Of a DNA stretch of 64,000 nt, positions 43,053 to 55,595 are shown one piece after another. The notes beneath the pieces are model-generated. The model saw only the letters and a program-made list of their open reading frames with translations, was not told the DNA's origin and made no database searches. The stretch's first letter is position 1. The number at the start of each line of letters is the position of its first letter. The DNA lies in NCBI RefSeq assembly GCF_022095675.1, contig NZ_JAHYSG010000049.1, positions 1 to 64,000 on the forward strand, in the 5' to 3' direction. The position numbers and the translations under genes are program-made. The stretch comes from Dactylosporangium sp. AC04546. Lineage in GTDB: Bacteria > Actinomycetota > Actinomycetes > Mycobacteriales > Micromonosporaceae.

Positions 43053-45770
43053 GTGAGCAACGGAGCGGCCGCGCCGGTCGGTCGTGCGGACCTCCTGGCC
43101 CACGCCCGGGAGCGGCTCGCGGGCGGCGGCAGCGTGGTGGTCTGCGGGCCCGCGGGCATCGGCAAGTCGACGATCCTCGGCGCGCTCGCGGCCGCCGAGA
43201 CCGAGGCGCTGGTCCTGCGCGCGGCGGCCGCCGAGGCCGAGGCGGACCTGCCGTACCTTGCGCTGGTCGACCTCTTCGACGGCGCGCCCGACGCGGCCGA
43301 GCACCTGCCGCCCCACCTGCGCGCGGCGCTCGACGGCGCCCTGCTGCGCAGCGCCCTGCCGGCCACCCCGCACGACCAGCTCGCGGTGCGCCTGGCGGTG
43401 CTGGAGCTGTTCCGCGGCCTGGCCGCCAACCGGCCCGTCCTGCTCGTGCTCGACGACGTCCAGTGGATCGACGAGCCCAGCGCCGGCGTGCTGCGGTTCG
43501 TCGCGCGCCGCCTCGGCGACGTGCCGGTGCGCGTGCTCGCCGCCGAGCGCCTGCCCGACGGCGGCGCCCCGACGCGGCTCGACCTGTGCCCGCCGCCGAG
43601 CGTCACGCTGCCGGTGCCGCCGCTGCCGCAGAGCGACATCGCCGACCTGCTGCGCGCCCGCTACGGCGCGGAGGCCGGCCGCGCGCACGTCCAGCGCATC
43701 TACGACGCCAGCGCCGGCAACCCGCTGTACGCCGTCGAGCTGGGCCGGGCGCTGGGCAACTCGCCGTACCCGGCGACCGACCCGCTCCCCGTCCCGGAGC
43801 GGCTGCGCGAGCTGCTCGCGGCGCGCCTGGCCATGCTGCCGGCCGAGGACTGGCCGGTGCTGCTCACGGTCGCCGCGGCGGCCCGCCCGAGCCTCGCCCT
43901 GCTGGAGCGGTGCGGCCTCGCCGAGGCGAACCTGGAGGCGGCGGTGGCGGCCGGTGTACTGCGGGTCGAGCCGGACAGTGCGATCAGGTTCAGTCATCCG
44001 CTGCTGCGCGAGATGGTCTACGCCGACGCCACGGTGCCCGCGCGGCGGGAGACCCACGAGCGGCTCGCCGAGACCGTCTCCGACCCGGTCGACCGGGCCC
44101 GGCACCTGGCCGCGGCCCGCCCCGAGCCCGACGAGGCGCTCGCCGAGTGCCTCGCCGACGCCGCGTCCGCCGCCCGGCTGCGCGGCGCCCCGGCGATGGC
44201 CGCCGACCTGGCCGCCCTCGCCGCCGAGCGCACCCCGCGCGACACGCCGGGCGTGGCCGCGGTCCGCCGGCTCAGTGCCGCGCAGTACGCCTACGCCGCC
44301 GGCTCCCCGGTCGACGCGCGCCGCCACGCGTCCGCCGCGCTGCGCGACGCCGCCGACCGGCGCACCCGCGTCGGCGCCCGCCTGCTGCTGGTCGAGATGT
44401 CCGGCGAGGACCACTCGAACTCCGGCCCGCTGCTCGACGCCGCGTTCGTCGAGGCCGTCGAGACCCCCGACCTGCTGGCCCACGTGCGGCTGTACAAGGC
44501 CGTGAAGGCGTACTACGACGGCGACAGCGAGGCCGCGCTCGCCGAGCTCAAGCGGGCCGAGGAGGCCGCCGAGCTGTGCGGCGACATGGAGCGCCTGGTC
44601 GAGGTGCTGAGCTGGCGCGGCAACATCCTGCTCGGCACCGAGGGCGACGAGTACCTCGAACGGGCCGGCAAGCTGGCCCGCGGCCTGTCCCTCACCCCGG
44701 CCACGGTCGCGGCCCGGCAGGTGGCCGCGATGAGCCGCCTGTTCAAGGGCGAGACCGCCGAGGCGGTGCGCCGCATCGAGGCCCTGCGCATCGCCGTCGA
44801 GCGGGCCGGCACCGTCCGCGACCTGGCCACCGTCCTCGTCTCGGTCGCCGGCATCTACTGGCGCGCCGGGCGCTGCGCCGACGCCCTGACCGCCGGGCGC
44901 GACTGCGTCCGCCTGTACGTGGACGTCGAGACCACTCCCGGCCCCGGCTACCTGGTCGCGGCCCTCGTCGAGAGCGTCGGCGGCACGGCCACGGCCGCCG
45001 CGGGCTTCGCCGAGCGGGGCCTCGTCGCCTGCCTGGCCGCCGGCGACGAGGACTGGATCAAGCTCGCGTACGCGACGAGCGGCCTGGTCCATGTCCTGCG
45101 CGGCGACCCGGTGGCGGCCGCCGAGGCGATGCGCGAGGCCTACGCGCTCGACACCCGGCTGGGCCGCCTCGACCCGGGCATCCTGCCCTGGCACGCCGAC
45201 TTCATCGAGGCCCTGGTCGGCGCGGGCGCGCGGGCCGAGGCCGCGGAGGTGCTCGAAGAGGTCGAGAAGCACGCCCGGCACCTGGACCGCCGCGTGGTGT
45301 TCCTGGGCCTGGCGCGGGCCCGCGCCGTCCTCACGGCCGCGACGGGCGAGGCCCGCGAGGGCGCTGAGGCGCTGCACCGGGCGATCGAGGAGTGGCAGGA
45401 CCACCCGTACCCCCTGGAAGTCGCGCGCGCCTACTACACGCTGGGCGGGCTGGAGCGCCGGGCCCACCGCCGCGGCGCCGCGCGGGCCGCCCTGTCGGAG
45501 GCCGTCCGCCGCTACGCGCTGGCGGAGGCCGACCCGTGGCGCGAGGTGGCCTCGGCCGACCTGGCCCGCCTCGACGGCGGCCGCGGCGCGGGCCTGTCGG
45601 AGACGGAGCGCCGCATCGTGGAGTTGGTGCGCTCGGGCGCCACGAACCGCGAGATCGCCCGTGCCCTGTTCCTGTCGATCAAGGCCGTCGAGGCGAACCT
45701 GACCCGCCTGTACCGCCGCCTGAACGTCCGCAACCGCTCCCAGCTGGCCCGCTTCCTCGACCCGGAGTAG
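43053..45770 (+). CDS. Large LuxR-family (LAL) ATP-binding regulator
   Basis: About 905 residues. The N-terminal AAA-type ATPase has Walker A GPAGIGKST and Walker B LLVLDDVQWID. A long middle of helical TPR-like repeats (about 300-830) follows, and the C-terminal LuxR helix-turn-helix is LSETERRIVELVRSGATNREIARALFLSIKAVEANLTRLYRRL. LAL/MalT-type regulators need ATP and a small inducer. The start is uncertain among GTG 43005, 43050 and 43053; GGTGAG precedes the last. Its target may be the glycan genes upstream, but no operator was found. Confidence 0.88.
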   Translation: MSNGAAAPVGRADLLAHARERLAGGGSVVVCGPAGIGKSTILGALAAAETEALVLRAAAAEAEADLPYLALVDLFDGAPDAAEHLPPHLRAALDGALLRSALPATPHDQLAVRLAVLELFRGLAANRPVLLVLDDVQWIDEPSAGVLRFVARRLGDVPVRVLAAERLPDGGAPTRLDLCPPPSVTLPVPPLPQSDIADLLRARYGAEAGRAHVQRIYDASAGNPLYAVELGRALGNSPYPATDPLPVPERLRELLAARLAMLPAEDWPVLLTVAAAARPSLALLERCGLAEANLEAAVAAGVLRVEPDSAIRFSHPLLREMVYADATVPARRETHERLAETVSDPVDRARHLAAARPEPDEALAECLADAASAARLRGAPAMAADLAALAAERTPRDTPGVAAVRRLSAAQYAYAAGSPVDARRHASAALRDAADRRTRVGARLLLVEMSGEDHSNSGPLLDAAFVEAVETPDLLAHVRLYKAVKAYYDGDSEAALAELKRAEEAAELCGDMERLVEVLSWRGNILLGTEGDEYLERAGKLARGLSLTPATVAARQVAAMSRLFKGETAEAVRRIEALRIAVERAGTVRDLATVLVSVAGIYWRAGRCADALTAGRDCVRLYVDVETTPGPGYLVAALVESVGGTATAAAGFAERGLVACLAAGDEDWIKLAYATSGLVHVLRGDPVAAAEAMREAYALDTRLGRLDPGILPWHADFIEALVGAGARAEAAEVLEEVEKHARHLDRRVVFLGLARARAVLTAATGEAREGAEALHRAIEEWQDHPYPLEVARAYYTLGGLERRAHRRGAARAALSEAVRRYALAEADPWREVASADLARLDGGRGAGLSETERRIVELVRSGATNREIARALFLSIKAVEANLTRLYRRLNVRNRSQLARFLDPE

Positions 45771-45923
45771 CCGCGCCCGTCCGCCGCGCGGTGCGTCGGC
45801 GCGCCACCGACACGAACTAGGTTCCTAGGAAGCTTGGCGGGGAGGGGTGGGCATCCCGGGTGAGCGGTTCGCCTGCGGAAGGGGAGATCTCGGCTGGGCG
45901 AGGTGACCCTGGCCGCAATCTCC

Positions 45924-45953
45924 TTGAAACGTGCGGATGCATAGAGATACAGT
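45924..45953 (+). promoter_or_regulatory. argC promoter with overlapping candidate ARG box
   Basis: TTGAAA (45924-45929), 18 bases, TACAGT (45948-45953). The sequence GATGCATAGAGATACA (about 45936-45951), an imperfect palindrome rich in A/T against a GC-rich background, covers the spacer and -10 element and resembles ArgR operators. Transcription would start about where the argC ATG (45961) begins, so the mRNA looks leaderless. The rest of the 190-base gap after the LuxR gene shows nothing else. Confidence 0.6.
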
Positions 45954-45960
45954 CGAACGC

Positions 45961-46974
45961 ATGGGAATACGTGTCGCTGTGGTGGGTGCGTCCGGGTACG
46001 CCGGCGGTGAGCTGCTGCGCATCGTCGCCGGGCACCCGAATCTCGAGCTCGCCGTGGCCACCGGGCATGCACAGGCCGGGTCCACGATCGGGAGCGTCCA
46101 TCCGCACGTGCGGTCGTTTCGCGACGTCGTGCTGGCCAAGACCGAGCCGGCCGCGCTCGCCGGCCTCGACCTCGTCTTCCTCGCGCTGCCGCACGGGCAG
46201 TCGGCGGCGGTCGCGGCGCAGCTGCCCGAGTCGGTGAAGGTCGTCGACCTCGGCGCCGACTTCCGGCTGCGGGATGCGGCGGCCTGGTCGCGATACTACC
46301 CCGGGGAGCACGCCGGCACCTGGACATACGGCCTGCCGGAGCTGCCCGGTCAGCGGGAGCTGATCGCGTCCGCGAGCCGGGTCGCCAGCACCGGGTGCTA
46401 CGCCGTCAGCACGACGCTCGCGCTCGCGCCGCTCATCGCGGCCGGCGTCGCGGACCCCGAGGACGTGGTCGTGGTGGCCGCGTCGGGCACGACCGGCGCG
46501 GGCCGGGCGGCCAAGCAGCACCTCCTCGCCTCGGAGGTGATGGGCTCCCTGTCGCCGTACAAGGTCGGCGCCCACCAGCACGTTCCCGAGATCAAGCAGG
46601 CGACCGGCGCGCGGACGCTGTCGTTCACGCCGGTGCTGGCGCCGATGCCGCGGGGCATCCTGGCGACGGTCACCGCGCGGCCGACCGGCAGCATCGACCC
46701 GGCCGACCCGGCCGAGGTGCTGCGGGCGGCGTACGCGGACGAGCCGTTCGTGCACGTGCTGCCGGCCGGCGAGTGGCCGCACACCAGCGCCACGTTCGGC
46801 TCGAACTCGGCGCACCTGCAGGCGACGGTCGACATCGACAGCGGCCGGATCGTCGTCGTGTCCGCCATCGACAACCTGGGCAAGGGGGCGGCCAGTCAGG
46901 CCGTCCAGAACGCCAACCTGATGCTGGGCCTGCCCGAGACCGCAGGCCTCGCCGTGGACGGAGTGGCACCGTGA
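45961..46974 (+). CDS. argC: N-acetyl-gamma-glutamyl-phosphate reductase
   Basis: Third step of arginine synthesis, NADPH reduction of N-acetylglutamyl phosphate. The 337-residue product begins [20 protein letters not shown] (Rossmann loop). The catalytic cysteine is in [18 protein letters not shown], and HQHVPEI carries the catalytic His. ATG 45961 matches the family N-terminus; an upstream ATG in the same frame would add 10 residues without support. Heads the arg cluster. Confidence 0.96.
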   Translation: MGIRVAVVGASGYAGGELLRIVAGHPNLELAVATGHAQAGSTIGSVHPHVRSFRDVVLAKTEPAALAGLDLVFLALPHGQSAAVAAQLPESVKVVDLGADFRLRDAAAWSRYYPGEHAGTWTYGLPELPGQRELIASASRVASTGCYAVSTTLALAPLIAAGVADPEDVVVVAASGTTGAGRAAKQHLLASEVMGSLSPYKVGAHQHVPEIKQATGARTLSFTPVLAPMPRGILATVTARPTGSIDPADPAEVLRAAYADEPFVHVLPAGEWPHTSATFGSNSAHLQATVDIDSGRIVVVSAIDNLGKGAASQAVQNANLMLGLPETAGLAVDGVAP

Positions 46975-48143
46975 GTGTGACGGCACCGAAGGGTTTCCGG
47001 GCGGCCGGCGTCGCCGCCGGGATCAAGGCAAGCAACGCCCTCGACGTGGCCCTGGTGGTCAACGACGGGCCCGACACCACCGCGGCGGCGGTGTTCACCG
47101 GCAACCGGATCAAGGCCGCGCCGGTCCTGTGGAGCCAGCAGGTGCTGCGGGCCGGGATCGTGCGGGCGGTCGTGCTCAACTCGGGCGGCGCCAACGCCTG
47201 CACCGGGCCGGCCGGCTTCCAGGACACGCACGCCACCGCCGAGCACACGGCGGCCGTGCTGTCCGGGCGGGCGTCGCGCTTCCCGGTCGGCGCCGGCGAC
47301 GTGGCGGTCTGCTCGACCGGCCTGATCGGCGAGCGGCTGCCGCTGGCGAAGCTGCTGTCCGGCGTCGACGCGGCGGCCCGCGGGCTGTCCCGCGACGGCG
47401 GGGCGGACGCGGCCACGGCCATCATGACGACCGACACCGTCTCGAAGACCGCCGTTCACAGCGGCCAGGGCTTCACGGTGGGCGGGATGGCCAAGGGCGC
47501 CGGCATGCTGGCGCCGGGCCTGGCGACGATGCTCGTGGTGGTGACGACCGACGCGGTCGCCGACGCGTCCACGCTCGACGCCGCGCTGCGGGCCGCCACC
47601 CGGCAGAGCTTCGACCGGGTGGACTCCGACGGCTGTATGTCGACGAACGACACCGTGCTGCTCATGGCGAGCGGGGCGTCGGGCATCGAGCCGACGCCGG
47701 AGGAGCTGGCGGCGGCGGTCACCGCGGTCTGCCGCGACCTGGCGCTGCAGCTCGTCGCCGACGCCGAGGGCGCCACGAAGGAGATCGCGATCGAGGTCAC
47801 CGGCGCGGCGAGCGAGGACGACGCCGTCGAGGTCGGCCGGTCGATCGCCCGCAACAACCTGGTGAAGACGGCGTTCTTCGGCAACGACCCCAACTGGGGC
47901 CGCATCCTGGCCGCGATCGGCACCACGGCGGCAGCGTTCGAGCCGGACGAGGTCGACGTCGCGATCAACGGCGTGTGGATCTGCAAGGGCGGCGCCGCGG
48001 GGGAGGACCGGGGCAAGGTGGACCTCGCCGACCGCGCCGTGACCGTCTCGGTCGACCTGCACGCGGGCGACGCGGCGGCGACGGTGTGGACCAACGACCT
48101 GTCGATGGGCTACGTCCACGAGAACTCGGCCTACAGCTCGTGA
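46971..48143 (+). CDS. argJ: Glutamate N-acetyltransferase / ornithine acetyltransferase
   Basis: Recycles the acetyl group from acetylornithine to glutamate. The 390-residue precursor cleaves itself between Ala185 and Thr186 ([16 protein letters not shown]), Thr186 being the nucleophile. Other conserved blocks are [10 protein letters not shown] and [14 protein letters not shown]. If also active with acetyl-CoA (bifunctional type), no separate argA is needed. The GTG start overlaps the argC stop. Confidence 0.96.
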   Translation: MSVTAPKGFRAAGVAAGIKASNALDVALVVNDGPDTTAAAVFTGNRIKAAPVLWSQQVLRAGIVRAVVLNSGGANACTGPAGFQDTHATAEHTAAVLSGRASRFPVGAGDVAVCSTGLIGERLPLAKLLSGVDAAARGLSRDGGADAATAIMTTDTVSKTAVHSGQGFTVGGMAKGAGMLAPGLATMLVVVTTDAVADASTLDAALRAATRQSFDRVDSDGCMSTNDTVLLMASGASGIEPTPEELAAAVTAVCRDLALQLVADAEGATKEIAIEVTGAASEDDAVEVGRSIARNNLVKTAFFGNDPNWGRILAAIGTTAAAFEPDEVDVAINGVWICKGGAAGEDRGKVDLADRAVTVSVDLHAGDAAATVWTNDLSMGYVHENSAYSS

Positions 48144-49026
48144 GCACACGGGTGCGGGACCTCGGCATCGCGCTGGGCAAGGCGAACACGCTCATCGAGG
48201 CGCTGCCCTGGCTGGAGCGCTTCTCGGGCTCGACGATCGTGGTCAAGTACGGCGGCAACGCGATGGTCGACAACGAGCTCAAGCGCGCCTTCGCGGCCGA
48301 CATGGTCTTCCTGCGGCACGTGGGCATCAAGCCCGTCGTGGTGCACGGCGGCGGCCCGCAGATCTCGGCCATGCTCAAGCGGCTCGGCATCGCGAGCGAG
48401 TTCAAGGGCGGCCTGCGCGTCACGACGCCGGAGACCGCCGACGTGGTGCGGATGGTGCTCGTCGGGCAGGTCGGCCGGGAACTCGTCGGGCTCATCAACG
48501 AGCACGGCCCGCACGCGGTCGGCATGTCGGGCGAGGACGCGGGGCTGTTCACCGCGGTGCGCCGCCCGGCCATCGTCGACGGCTCCCCGGTCGACATCGG
48601 CCAGGTCGGCGACGTCGAGCACGTGAACGTCGGCGCGGTCGCGGACCTCATCGCGGCCGGCCGGATCCCGGTGGTGTCGACGGTCGCGCCCGACGCCGAC
48701 GGGGTGCTGCACAACCTCAACGCCGACACGGCCGCGGGCGCGCTGGCCGTGGCGCTCAAGGCGCGCAAGCTCGTCGTCCTGACCGATGTCGAGGGCCTGT
48801 ACGCGCGGTACCCGGACCCCGGCTCGCTCATCTCGCAACTGACCACCGACCAGCTGGCGGACCTGCTGCCGACGCTGGAGGCCGGGATGGTGCCGAAGAT
48901 GGAGGCCTGCCTGCGGGCGGTCAAGGGCGGAGTCCCCGCCGCCCATGTGGTCGACGGCCGGGTGCCGCATTCGTTGCTGCTGGAAGTCTTCACGTCGGAG
49001 GGTTTCGGGACCATGGTGGTGAGCTC

Positions 49027-49030
<4 letters not shown>
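48140..49030 (+). CDS. argB: Acetylglutamate kinase
   Basis: Phosphorylates N-acetylglutamate and is the usual feedback target of arginine. 296 residues with [26 protein letters not shown] and [14 protein letters not shown]. The N-terminal helix before the kinase fold (residues 1-30) fits the hexameric arginine-sensitive type. The GTG start overlaps the argJ stop, and the end overlaps argD by ATGA. Confidence 0.96.
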
Positions 49031-51095
<2,065 letters not shown>

Positions 51096-51102
51096 GCGCG
51101 GC

Positions 51103-51624
51103 ATGAGCGCGCCCGCCACCAAGACCGCCCGTCACGACCGCATCTCGGCGCTGATCCGGGGCTCGGCCGTGCGCTCGCAGACCGAGCTGGCCGAGCTGCT
51201 GGCGAGCGACGGCATCCAGGTCACCCAGGCGACGCTGTCGCGCGACCTGGAGGAGCTGCGCGCGGTGAAGGTCCGCGGCGCGTACCTCATCCCGGAGGAC
51301 GGCGAGCGCGCGCTGCGCCCGGCCGAGGAGCCGCCGACCCGGCTGATCCGGCTGCTGCGGGAACTGCTCACCGGCGTCGACTGCTCCGGCAACCTCGTGG
51401 TGCTGCGCACCCCGCCGGGGGCGGCGCAGTTCCTGGCGAGTGCGATCGACCGGACCGGCCTGCCCGACATCGTGGGCACGATCGCGGGCGACGACACGAT
51501 CCTGGTCGTCGCCCGCGAGGCGCCCGACCCGGCCCGGCCGCCGTCGGCCGGCGAACTGCTGGCGGCGAAGCTCACGGCCTGGGGCCAGCCCGGCGAGGAC
51601 CATGCGGAAGGGACCACGAAATGA
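51103..51624 (+). CDS. argR: Arginine repressor
   Basis: 173 residues. The N-terminal winged helix-turn-helix contains [28 protein letters not shown]. The C-terminal hexamerisation and arginine-binding domain contains [15 protein letters not shown]. With arginine it represses arg genes, most likely including this cluster through the operator at argC. Its place inside the operon gives autoregulation. The ATG at 51103 follows CGCGGC without a strong ribosome site; argG overlaps by ATGA. Confidence 0.95.
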   Translation: MSAPATKTARHDRISALIRGSAVRSQTELAELLASDGIQVTQATLSRDLEELRAVKVRGAYLIPEDGERALRPAEEPPTRLIRLLRELLTGVDCSGNLVVLRTPPGAAQFLASAIDRTGLPDIVGTIAGDDTILVVAREAPDPARPPSAGELLAAKLTAWGQPGEDHAEGTTK

Positions 51625-52820
51625 CGGACCGGGTGGTGCTCGCGTACTCCGGCGGGCTCGACACCTCGGTCGCGATCGGCTGGATCGCGCGGCAGACCGG
51701 CGCCGAGGTGGTGGCGGTGACGGTCGACGTGGGCCAGGGCGGCGAGGACCTGGCCGCCGTCCGGCAGCGGGCGCTGGACTGCGGCGCGGTCGCGGCCGAG
51801 GTGGTCGACGCCCGCGACGAGTTCGCCGCCGGGTTCTGCATGCCGGCGCTGCGGGCCAACGCGCTCTACATGGACCGCTACCCGGTCGTGTCGGCGCTGT
51901 CCCGCCCGCTCATCGTCAAGCACCTCGTCGACGCGGCGCTGCGCCACGACGCGACGCACGTCGCCCACGGCTGCACCGGCAAGGGCAACGACCAGGTCCG
52001 CTTCGAGGCGGGCATCGGCGCGCTGGCGCCCTGGCTGCGGGTGGTCGCCCCGGTCCGCGACCACGGCTGGACGCGGGGCAAGGCGCTCGCCTACGCCGAG
52101 GAGCACGGCCTGCCGCTCGACGTGACGCTCCGCGCGCCCTGGTCGGTGGACCAGAACCTGTGGGGCCGGGCCGTGGAGACCGGCTTCCTGGAGGACATCT
52201 GGAACGCGCCGATCGAGGAGGTGTACTCCTACACGCAGGACCCGGGCCTGCCGCGCGACCCCGATCCGGTGGTCATCACGTTCGACCGGGGGGTGCCGGT
52301 CGCGCTCGACGGTGAGACGGTGACGCCGCTGCAGGCGATCCGGGAGCTCAACCGCCGCGCGGGTGAGCACGGCGTCGGCCGGCTCGACCTCGTCGAGGAC
52401 CGGGTCGTCGGCATCAAGAGCCGCGAGGTCTACGAGGCGCCGGGCGCGATCGCGCTCATCACCGCGCACCAGGAGCTGGAGAACCTCACCGTCGAGCGGG
52501 ACGCCGCCCGCTTCAAGCGCACCGTCGACCAGCGCTGGGCCGAGCTCGTCTACGACGGCCTGTGGTTCTCGCCGCTGCGCGAGGCGCTCGACGCGTTCAT
52601 CGACGAGACCCAGCGGCACGTGTCGGGCGAGGTCCGCCTGGTCCTGCACGGCGGCCGGGCCGTGGTGACGGGGCGCCGCTCGGAGGCCAGCCTCTACGAC
52701 TTCGGCCTGGCCACCTACGACTCGGGCGACACGTTCGACCCGTCCCTCGCCAGCGGCTTCGTCGAGCTGTGGGGGCTGCCGTCGCGGCTCGCCGCAGCCC
52801 GGGACCGCCGGCTGGGCTGA
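51621..52820 (+). CDS. argG: Argininosuccinate synthase
   Basis: Joins citrulline and aspartate using ATP. 399 residues. The ATP pyrophosphatase loop [15 protein letters not shown] is at the N-terminus, with [19 protein letters not shown] and [17 protein letters not shown] later. Starts with the ATGA overlap to argR. Position of argG and argH after argR is typical for actinobacteria. Confidence 0.96.
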   Translation: MTDRVVLAYSGGLDTSVAIGWIARQTGAEVVAVTVDVGQGGEDLAAVRQRALDCGAVAAEVVDARDEFAAGFCMPALRANALYMDRYPVVSALSRPLIVKHLVDAALRHDATHVAHGCTGKGNDQVRFEAGIGALAPWLRVVAPVRDHGWTRGKALAYAEEHGLPLDVTLRAPWSVDQNLWGRAVETGFLEDIWNAPIEEVYSYTQDPGLPRDPDPVVITFDRGVPVALDGETVTPLQAIRELNRRAGEHGVGRLDLVEDRVVGIKSREVYEAPGAIALITAHQELENLTVERDAARFKRTVDQRWAELVYDGLWFSPLREALDAFIDETQRHVSGEVRLVLHGGRAVVTGRRSEASLYDFGLATYDSGDTFDPSLASGFVELWGLPSRLAAARDRRLG

Positions 52821-52919
52821 TGCCCGACTGTTCCCGCGCCGATCGGCCCGTGGCCGGTGGCGGTCCGCGACCGTCACGCCAAGATCGGCGCTTGTCGTCT
52901 GTGTGGAAGGATGGACTTC

Positions 52920-54350
52920 GTGGTGACCTCTGATACGCCGACGCGGCTGTGGGGCGGCCGGTTCGCCGGCGGGCCCGCCGAGGCGCTGGCCCGGCTGTCG
53001 GTGAGCGTGCAGTTCGACTGGCGGCTCGCGCCCTACGACATCGCCGGCTCCCGCGCCCACGCCCGCGTGCTCGCCCGCGCCGGCCTGCTCGACGCGGAGG
53101 AGCTCGGCCGGATGCTCGCCGCGCTCGACGACCTCGAGTCGGCGTGCGCGGCCGGCGAGTTCCGCCCGACGGTCGACGACGAGGACGTCCACACCGCGCT
53201 GGAGCGCGGCCTGCTGGAGCGGCTCGGCACGCTCGGCGGGAAGCTACGGGCCGGCCGCTCCCGCAACGACCAGGTCGCCACGGACCTGCGCCTCTACCTG
53301 CGCGACCACGCCCGCGGCGTCGCCGCCCGGATCGTCGAGCTGGCCGACGCGCTGGTGGAGCAGGCGGCCCGGCACATCGACACGCCCGCGCCGGGCTTCA
53401 CCCACCTCCAGCCGGCCCAGCCGATCGCCTTCGGCCACCAGCTGCTCGCCCACGTGCAGGCCCTGCTCCGCGACCTGGACCGGCTCCGCGACTGGGACAC
53501 GCGGGCCGCGGTGAGCCCGCTCGGCGCCGGCGCGCTGGCCGGCTCGTCGCTGCCGCTGGACCCGGCCCAGGTCGCCAGGGAACTCGGCTTCACCTCGGCG
53601 GCCCCGAACTCGATCGACGCCGTCGCCGACCGTGACTTCGTCGCCGAGTTCCTGTTCGTGGCGGCCCTGACCGGCGTGCACCTGTCGCGGCTGGGCGAGG
53701 AGGTCGTCCTGTGGACGACGCCCGCCTTCGGCTGGGTGCAGCTGGACGACGCGTTCGCGACCGGTTCGTCGATCATGCCGCAGAAGAAGAACCCGGACAT
53801 CGCCGAGCTGGCCCGCGGCAAGTCGGGCCGCCTCGTCGGCCACCTGACGGGCGTGCTCACGATGCTCAAAGGCCTCGCGCTCGCCTACGACCGGGATCTG
53901 CAGGAGGACAAGGAACCGGTCTTCGACGCGGTCGACACGCTGGAGCTGGTGCTGCCCGCGCTGGCCGGCATGATCTCCACGATGACGGTGCGGGTGGACC
54001 GGCTGGCCGCGCAGGCCCCGGTCGGCTACACGCTCGCGACCGAGGTCGCGGAGTGGCTGGTGCGTCAGGGCGTGCCGTTCCGCGAGGCGCATGAGATCAC
54101 GGGCAAACTGGTCGTGATCTGCGCGGCGCGTGACGTCGGCCTCGACGAGGTGTCGGATGAGGATCTCATCGCTGTGAGCCCCCACCTGACAGCAGCGGTG
54201 CGGGAGGTCTTCTCCGTGCCGGGGGCGCTCGCGGCCCGCGTCACGCCCGGCTCGACGGGCCCCGGCCCGGTCGCCGACCAGCTGGCGGTCGCCTCGGACA
54301 AGCTCGACCGGTGGCGGGACTGGTCCGCGGAGAGTGTCGTGCCGGCGTAG
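52920..54350 (+). CDS. argH: Argininosuccinate lyase
   Basis: Splits argininosuccinate to arginine and fumarate. The family signature [20 protein letters not shown] and the N-terminal [16 protein letters not shown] are intact; about 476 residues. An ATG at 52911 has the purine run GGAAGG directly against it, too close to work. GTG 52920 (9 bases after that run) or GTG 52923 is more likely. About 100 bases separate it from argG without an obvious promoter. Last gene of the cluster. Confidence 0.95.
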   Translation: MVTSDTPTRLWGGRFAGGPAEALARLSVSVQFDWRLAPYDIAGSRAHARVLARAGLLDAEELGRMLAALDDLESACAAGEFRPTVDDEDVHTALERGLLERLGTLGGKLRAGRSRNDQVATDLRLYLRDHARGVAARIVELADALVEQAARHIDTPAPGFTHLQPAQPIAFGHQLLAHVQALLRDLDRLRDWDTRAAVSPLGAGALAGSSLPLDPAQVARELGFTSAAPNSIDAVADRDFVAEFLFVAALTGVHLSRLGEEVVLWTTPAFGWVQLDDAFATGSSIMPQKKNPDIAELARGKSGRLVGHLTGVLTMLKGLALAYDRDLQEDKEPVFDAVDTLELVLPALAGMISTMTVRVDRLAAQAPVGYTLATEVAEWLVRQGVPFREAHEITGKLVVICAARDVGLDEVSDEDLIAVSPHLTAAVREVFSVPGALAARVTPGSTGPGPVADQLAVASDKLDRWRDWSAESVVPA

Positions 54351-54359
54351 CCTGGCGCG

Positions 54360-54660
54360 GTGCGGAAGATCACGCAGGACGTCATCGGCACCGCCTCGGC
54401 CCCGAAGCACGACCTGGTCCGGTCGCTCGGGGCCGACGAGGTCCTCGACTACCGCACCGACGACCTCAGCGGCGTCACCGGCATCGACGTGGCCGTCGCC
54501 ACCGTCGCCGGCCAGGTGCCCGACCTGGCGAAGATGCTGCGGCCGGAGGGCCTGCTCGTCGCGCTCAACGGCGTCGACGCGCAGGCCCCCACCGACGTCG
54601 AGGGCGTCTTCCTGCTGGCCGAGCCCGACCGGGCCGGGCTGGAGACCCTCGCGGCACACG
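54360..54660 (+). pseudogene. Fragment of a zinc-type alcohol dehydrogenase / quinone reductase
   Basis: The frame reads VIGTASAPKHDLVRSLGADE then VLDYRTDD and LAKMLRPEGLLVALNGVD. This is the end of the NAD(P)-binding domain of MDR-family quinone oxidoreductases. The catalytic N-terminal domain, the GxGxxG loop and the C-terminal end are all missing, so it cannot be a working enzyme. It begins about 10 bases after argH and is cut off near 54660 where an ISL3-like fragment on the other strand begins. Confidence 0.75.
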
Positions 54661-54817
54661 GGCACACCAGACGCCGCCGGCGTCGGCGCAGCGCAATCAC
54701 GGGTCCCTGCTCGGTGAACGCCGCCGACTGCACTGTGGCCCCGGACAGCCGAAGGATCCGGTTGAATGCTGTGGTGAGTCGCACGAGTTGATCAACGAAC
54801 GACGGTAACGTGATCAT
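54660..54817 (-). pseudogene. N-terminal fragment of an ISL3-family transposase
   Basis: From ATG 54817 on the minus strand the frame reads FVDQLVRLTTAFNRILRLSG, then VIALRRRRRRLVCPC. This strongly recalls the start of ISL3 (IS204/IS1001/IS1096/IS1165) transposases, just before their zinc-binding region. Only about 50 codons remain, and the frame then runs into the dehydrogenase remnant. No terminal repeats were identified. It is the scar of an old insertion and deletion. Confidence 0.6.
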
Positions 54818-54846
54818 CGTTGGGCCCTCGGCGGGCGTCGGGCAGG

Positions 54847-55521
54847 TCAGTGTCCGAACGCCCACGCCACCATCAGTGGAAACTCTTGTTCCCAGAACGC
54901 GTCGCCGTGCGAGCCGGCCCGTTCGGTCAGGACAACGTCGCCACCAGCATCGCGCAGCGCGTTCGCCCACCGGGTCGCGTTGTCGCGGAAGAACGGTTCT
55001 TCGGTGCCGGCGACGAGATAGGTGCGTGGGAACCTGCCGGACAGCACGGCGGGTGGCCGGTACCCCGCACCGGGCGAGGCGCAGAAGACCGCGCCGTAGA
55101 TGTCGGGATGCCGAAGCCCCATGGCCAGTGCGAGTTCTGCACCGGCGGAGACACCGAACGCCGCCGTTCGGTCGGCCGGCAGCTTGGCGCCCAGGCGGGT
55201 CGCCGCCCATCGGCGTACGTCCTCGACGAAGAATTTCTCGTGTGCCGCGAACCGTTGCGGGTCGAAGGTGAACGCGTCCGTGCTGCGGCCCGGTGAGTAC
55301 TCGTGCAGCCGCAGCGTCTCGTCATCCAGCCGGTGCGCGCCGATGATCATCGTGGGCGGTAGATCGACGGCCTCAAGAGCTGCTCCCCACGACGTGATCA
55401 ACTGGCCGTCTCCGGCAAAGACGATTGCCTCGGGCGCGGCCGCCGGGACGTAGGCGGTGACCTGACGACCACCGTCGTACTCCAACACCTCGGTAACGAG
55501 CTCGCCTGCTGTGGACGACAT
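54847..55521 (-). CDS. Esterase family alpha/beta hydrolase
   Basis: 224 residues of the putative-esterase (esterase D / enterochelin esterase-like) type. The nucleophile is Ser in AAFGVSAGAELALAMG, the acid residue probably lies in GTEEPFFRDN, and the His in ERAGSHGDAFWEQEF. No signal peptide, so cytoplasmic. ATG 55521 lies 9 bases after AGGAG; the longer frame to 55578 is less likely. Substrate unknown. Confidence 0.87.
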   Translation of the reverse strand: MSSTAGELVTEVLEYDGGRQVTAYVPAAAPEAIVFAGDGQLITSWGAALEAVDLPPTMIIGAHRLDDETLRLHEYSPGRSTDAFTFDPQRFAAHEKFFVEDVRRWAATRLGAKLPADRTAAFGVSAGAELALAMGLRHPDIYGAVFCASPGAGYRPPAVLSGRFPRTYLVAGTEEPFFRDNATRWANALRDAGGDVVLTERAGSHGDAFWEQEFPLMVAWAFGH

Positions 55522-55595
55522 CGGCGTGGGCTCCTTGCTGATGAGGTAGCTGCTGACATGTGCTCGCAACAGTGCCAACTATCGCCGAAATCCGG

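Noticed and set aside
43020..45467. 815-codon minus-strand frame inside the LuxR regulator
   Set aside because: Shadow frame of the regulator, low complexity, no start signal.
38513..45770. Glycan island as a complete secondary-metabolite cluster
   Set aside because: No polyketide, peptide or terpene synthase, and only four sugar or membrane genes; too little for a natural-product assignment.
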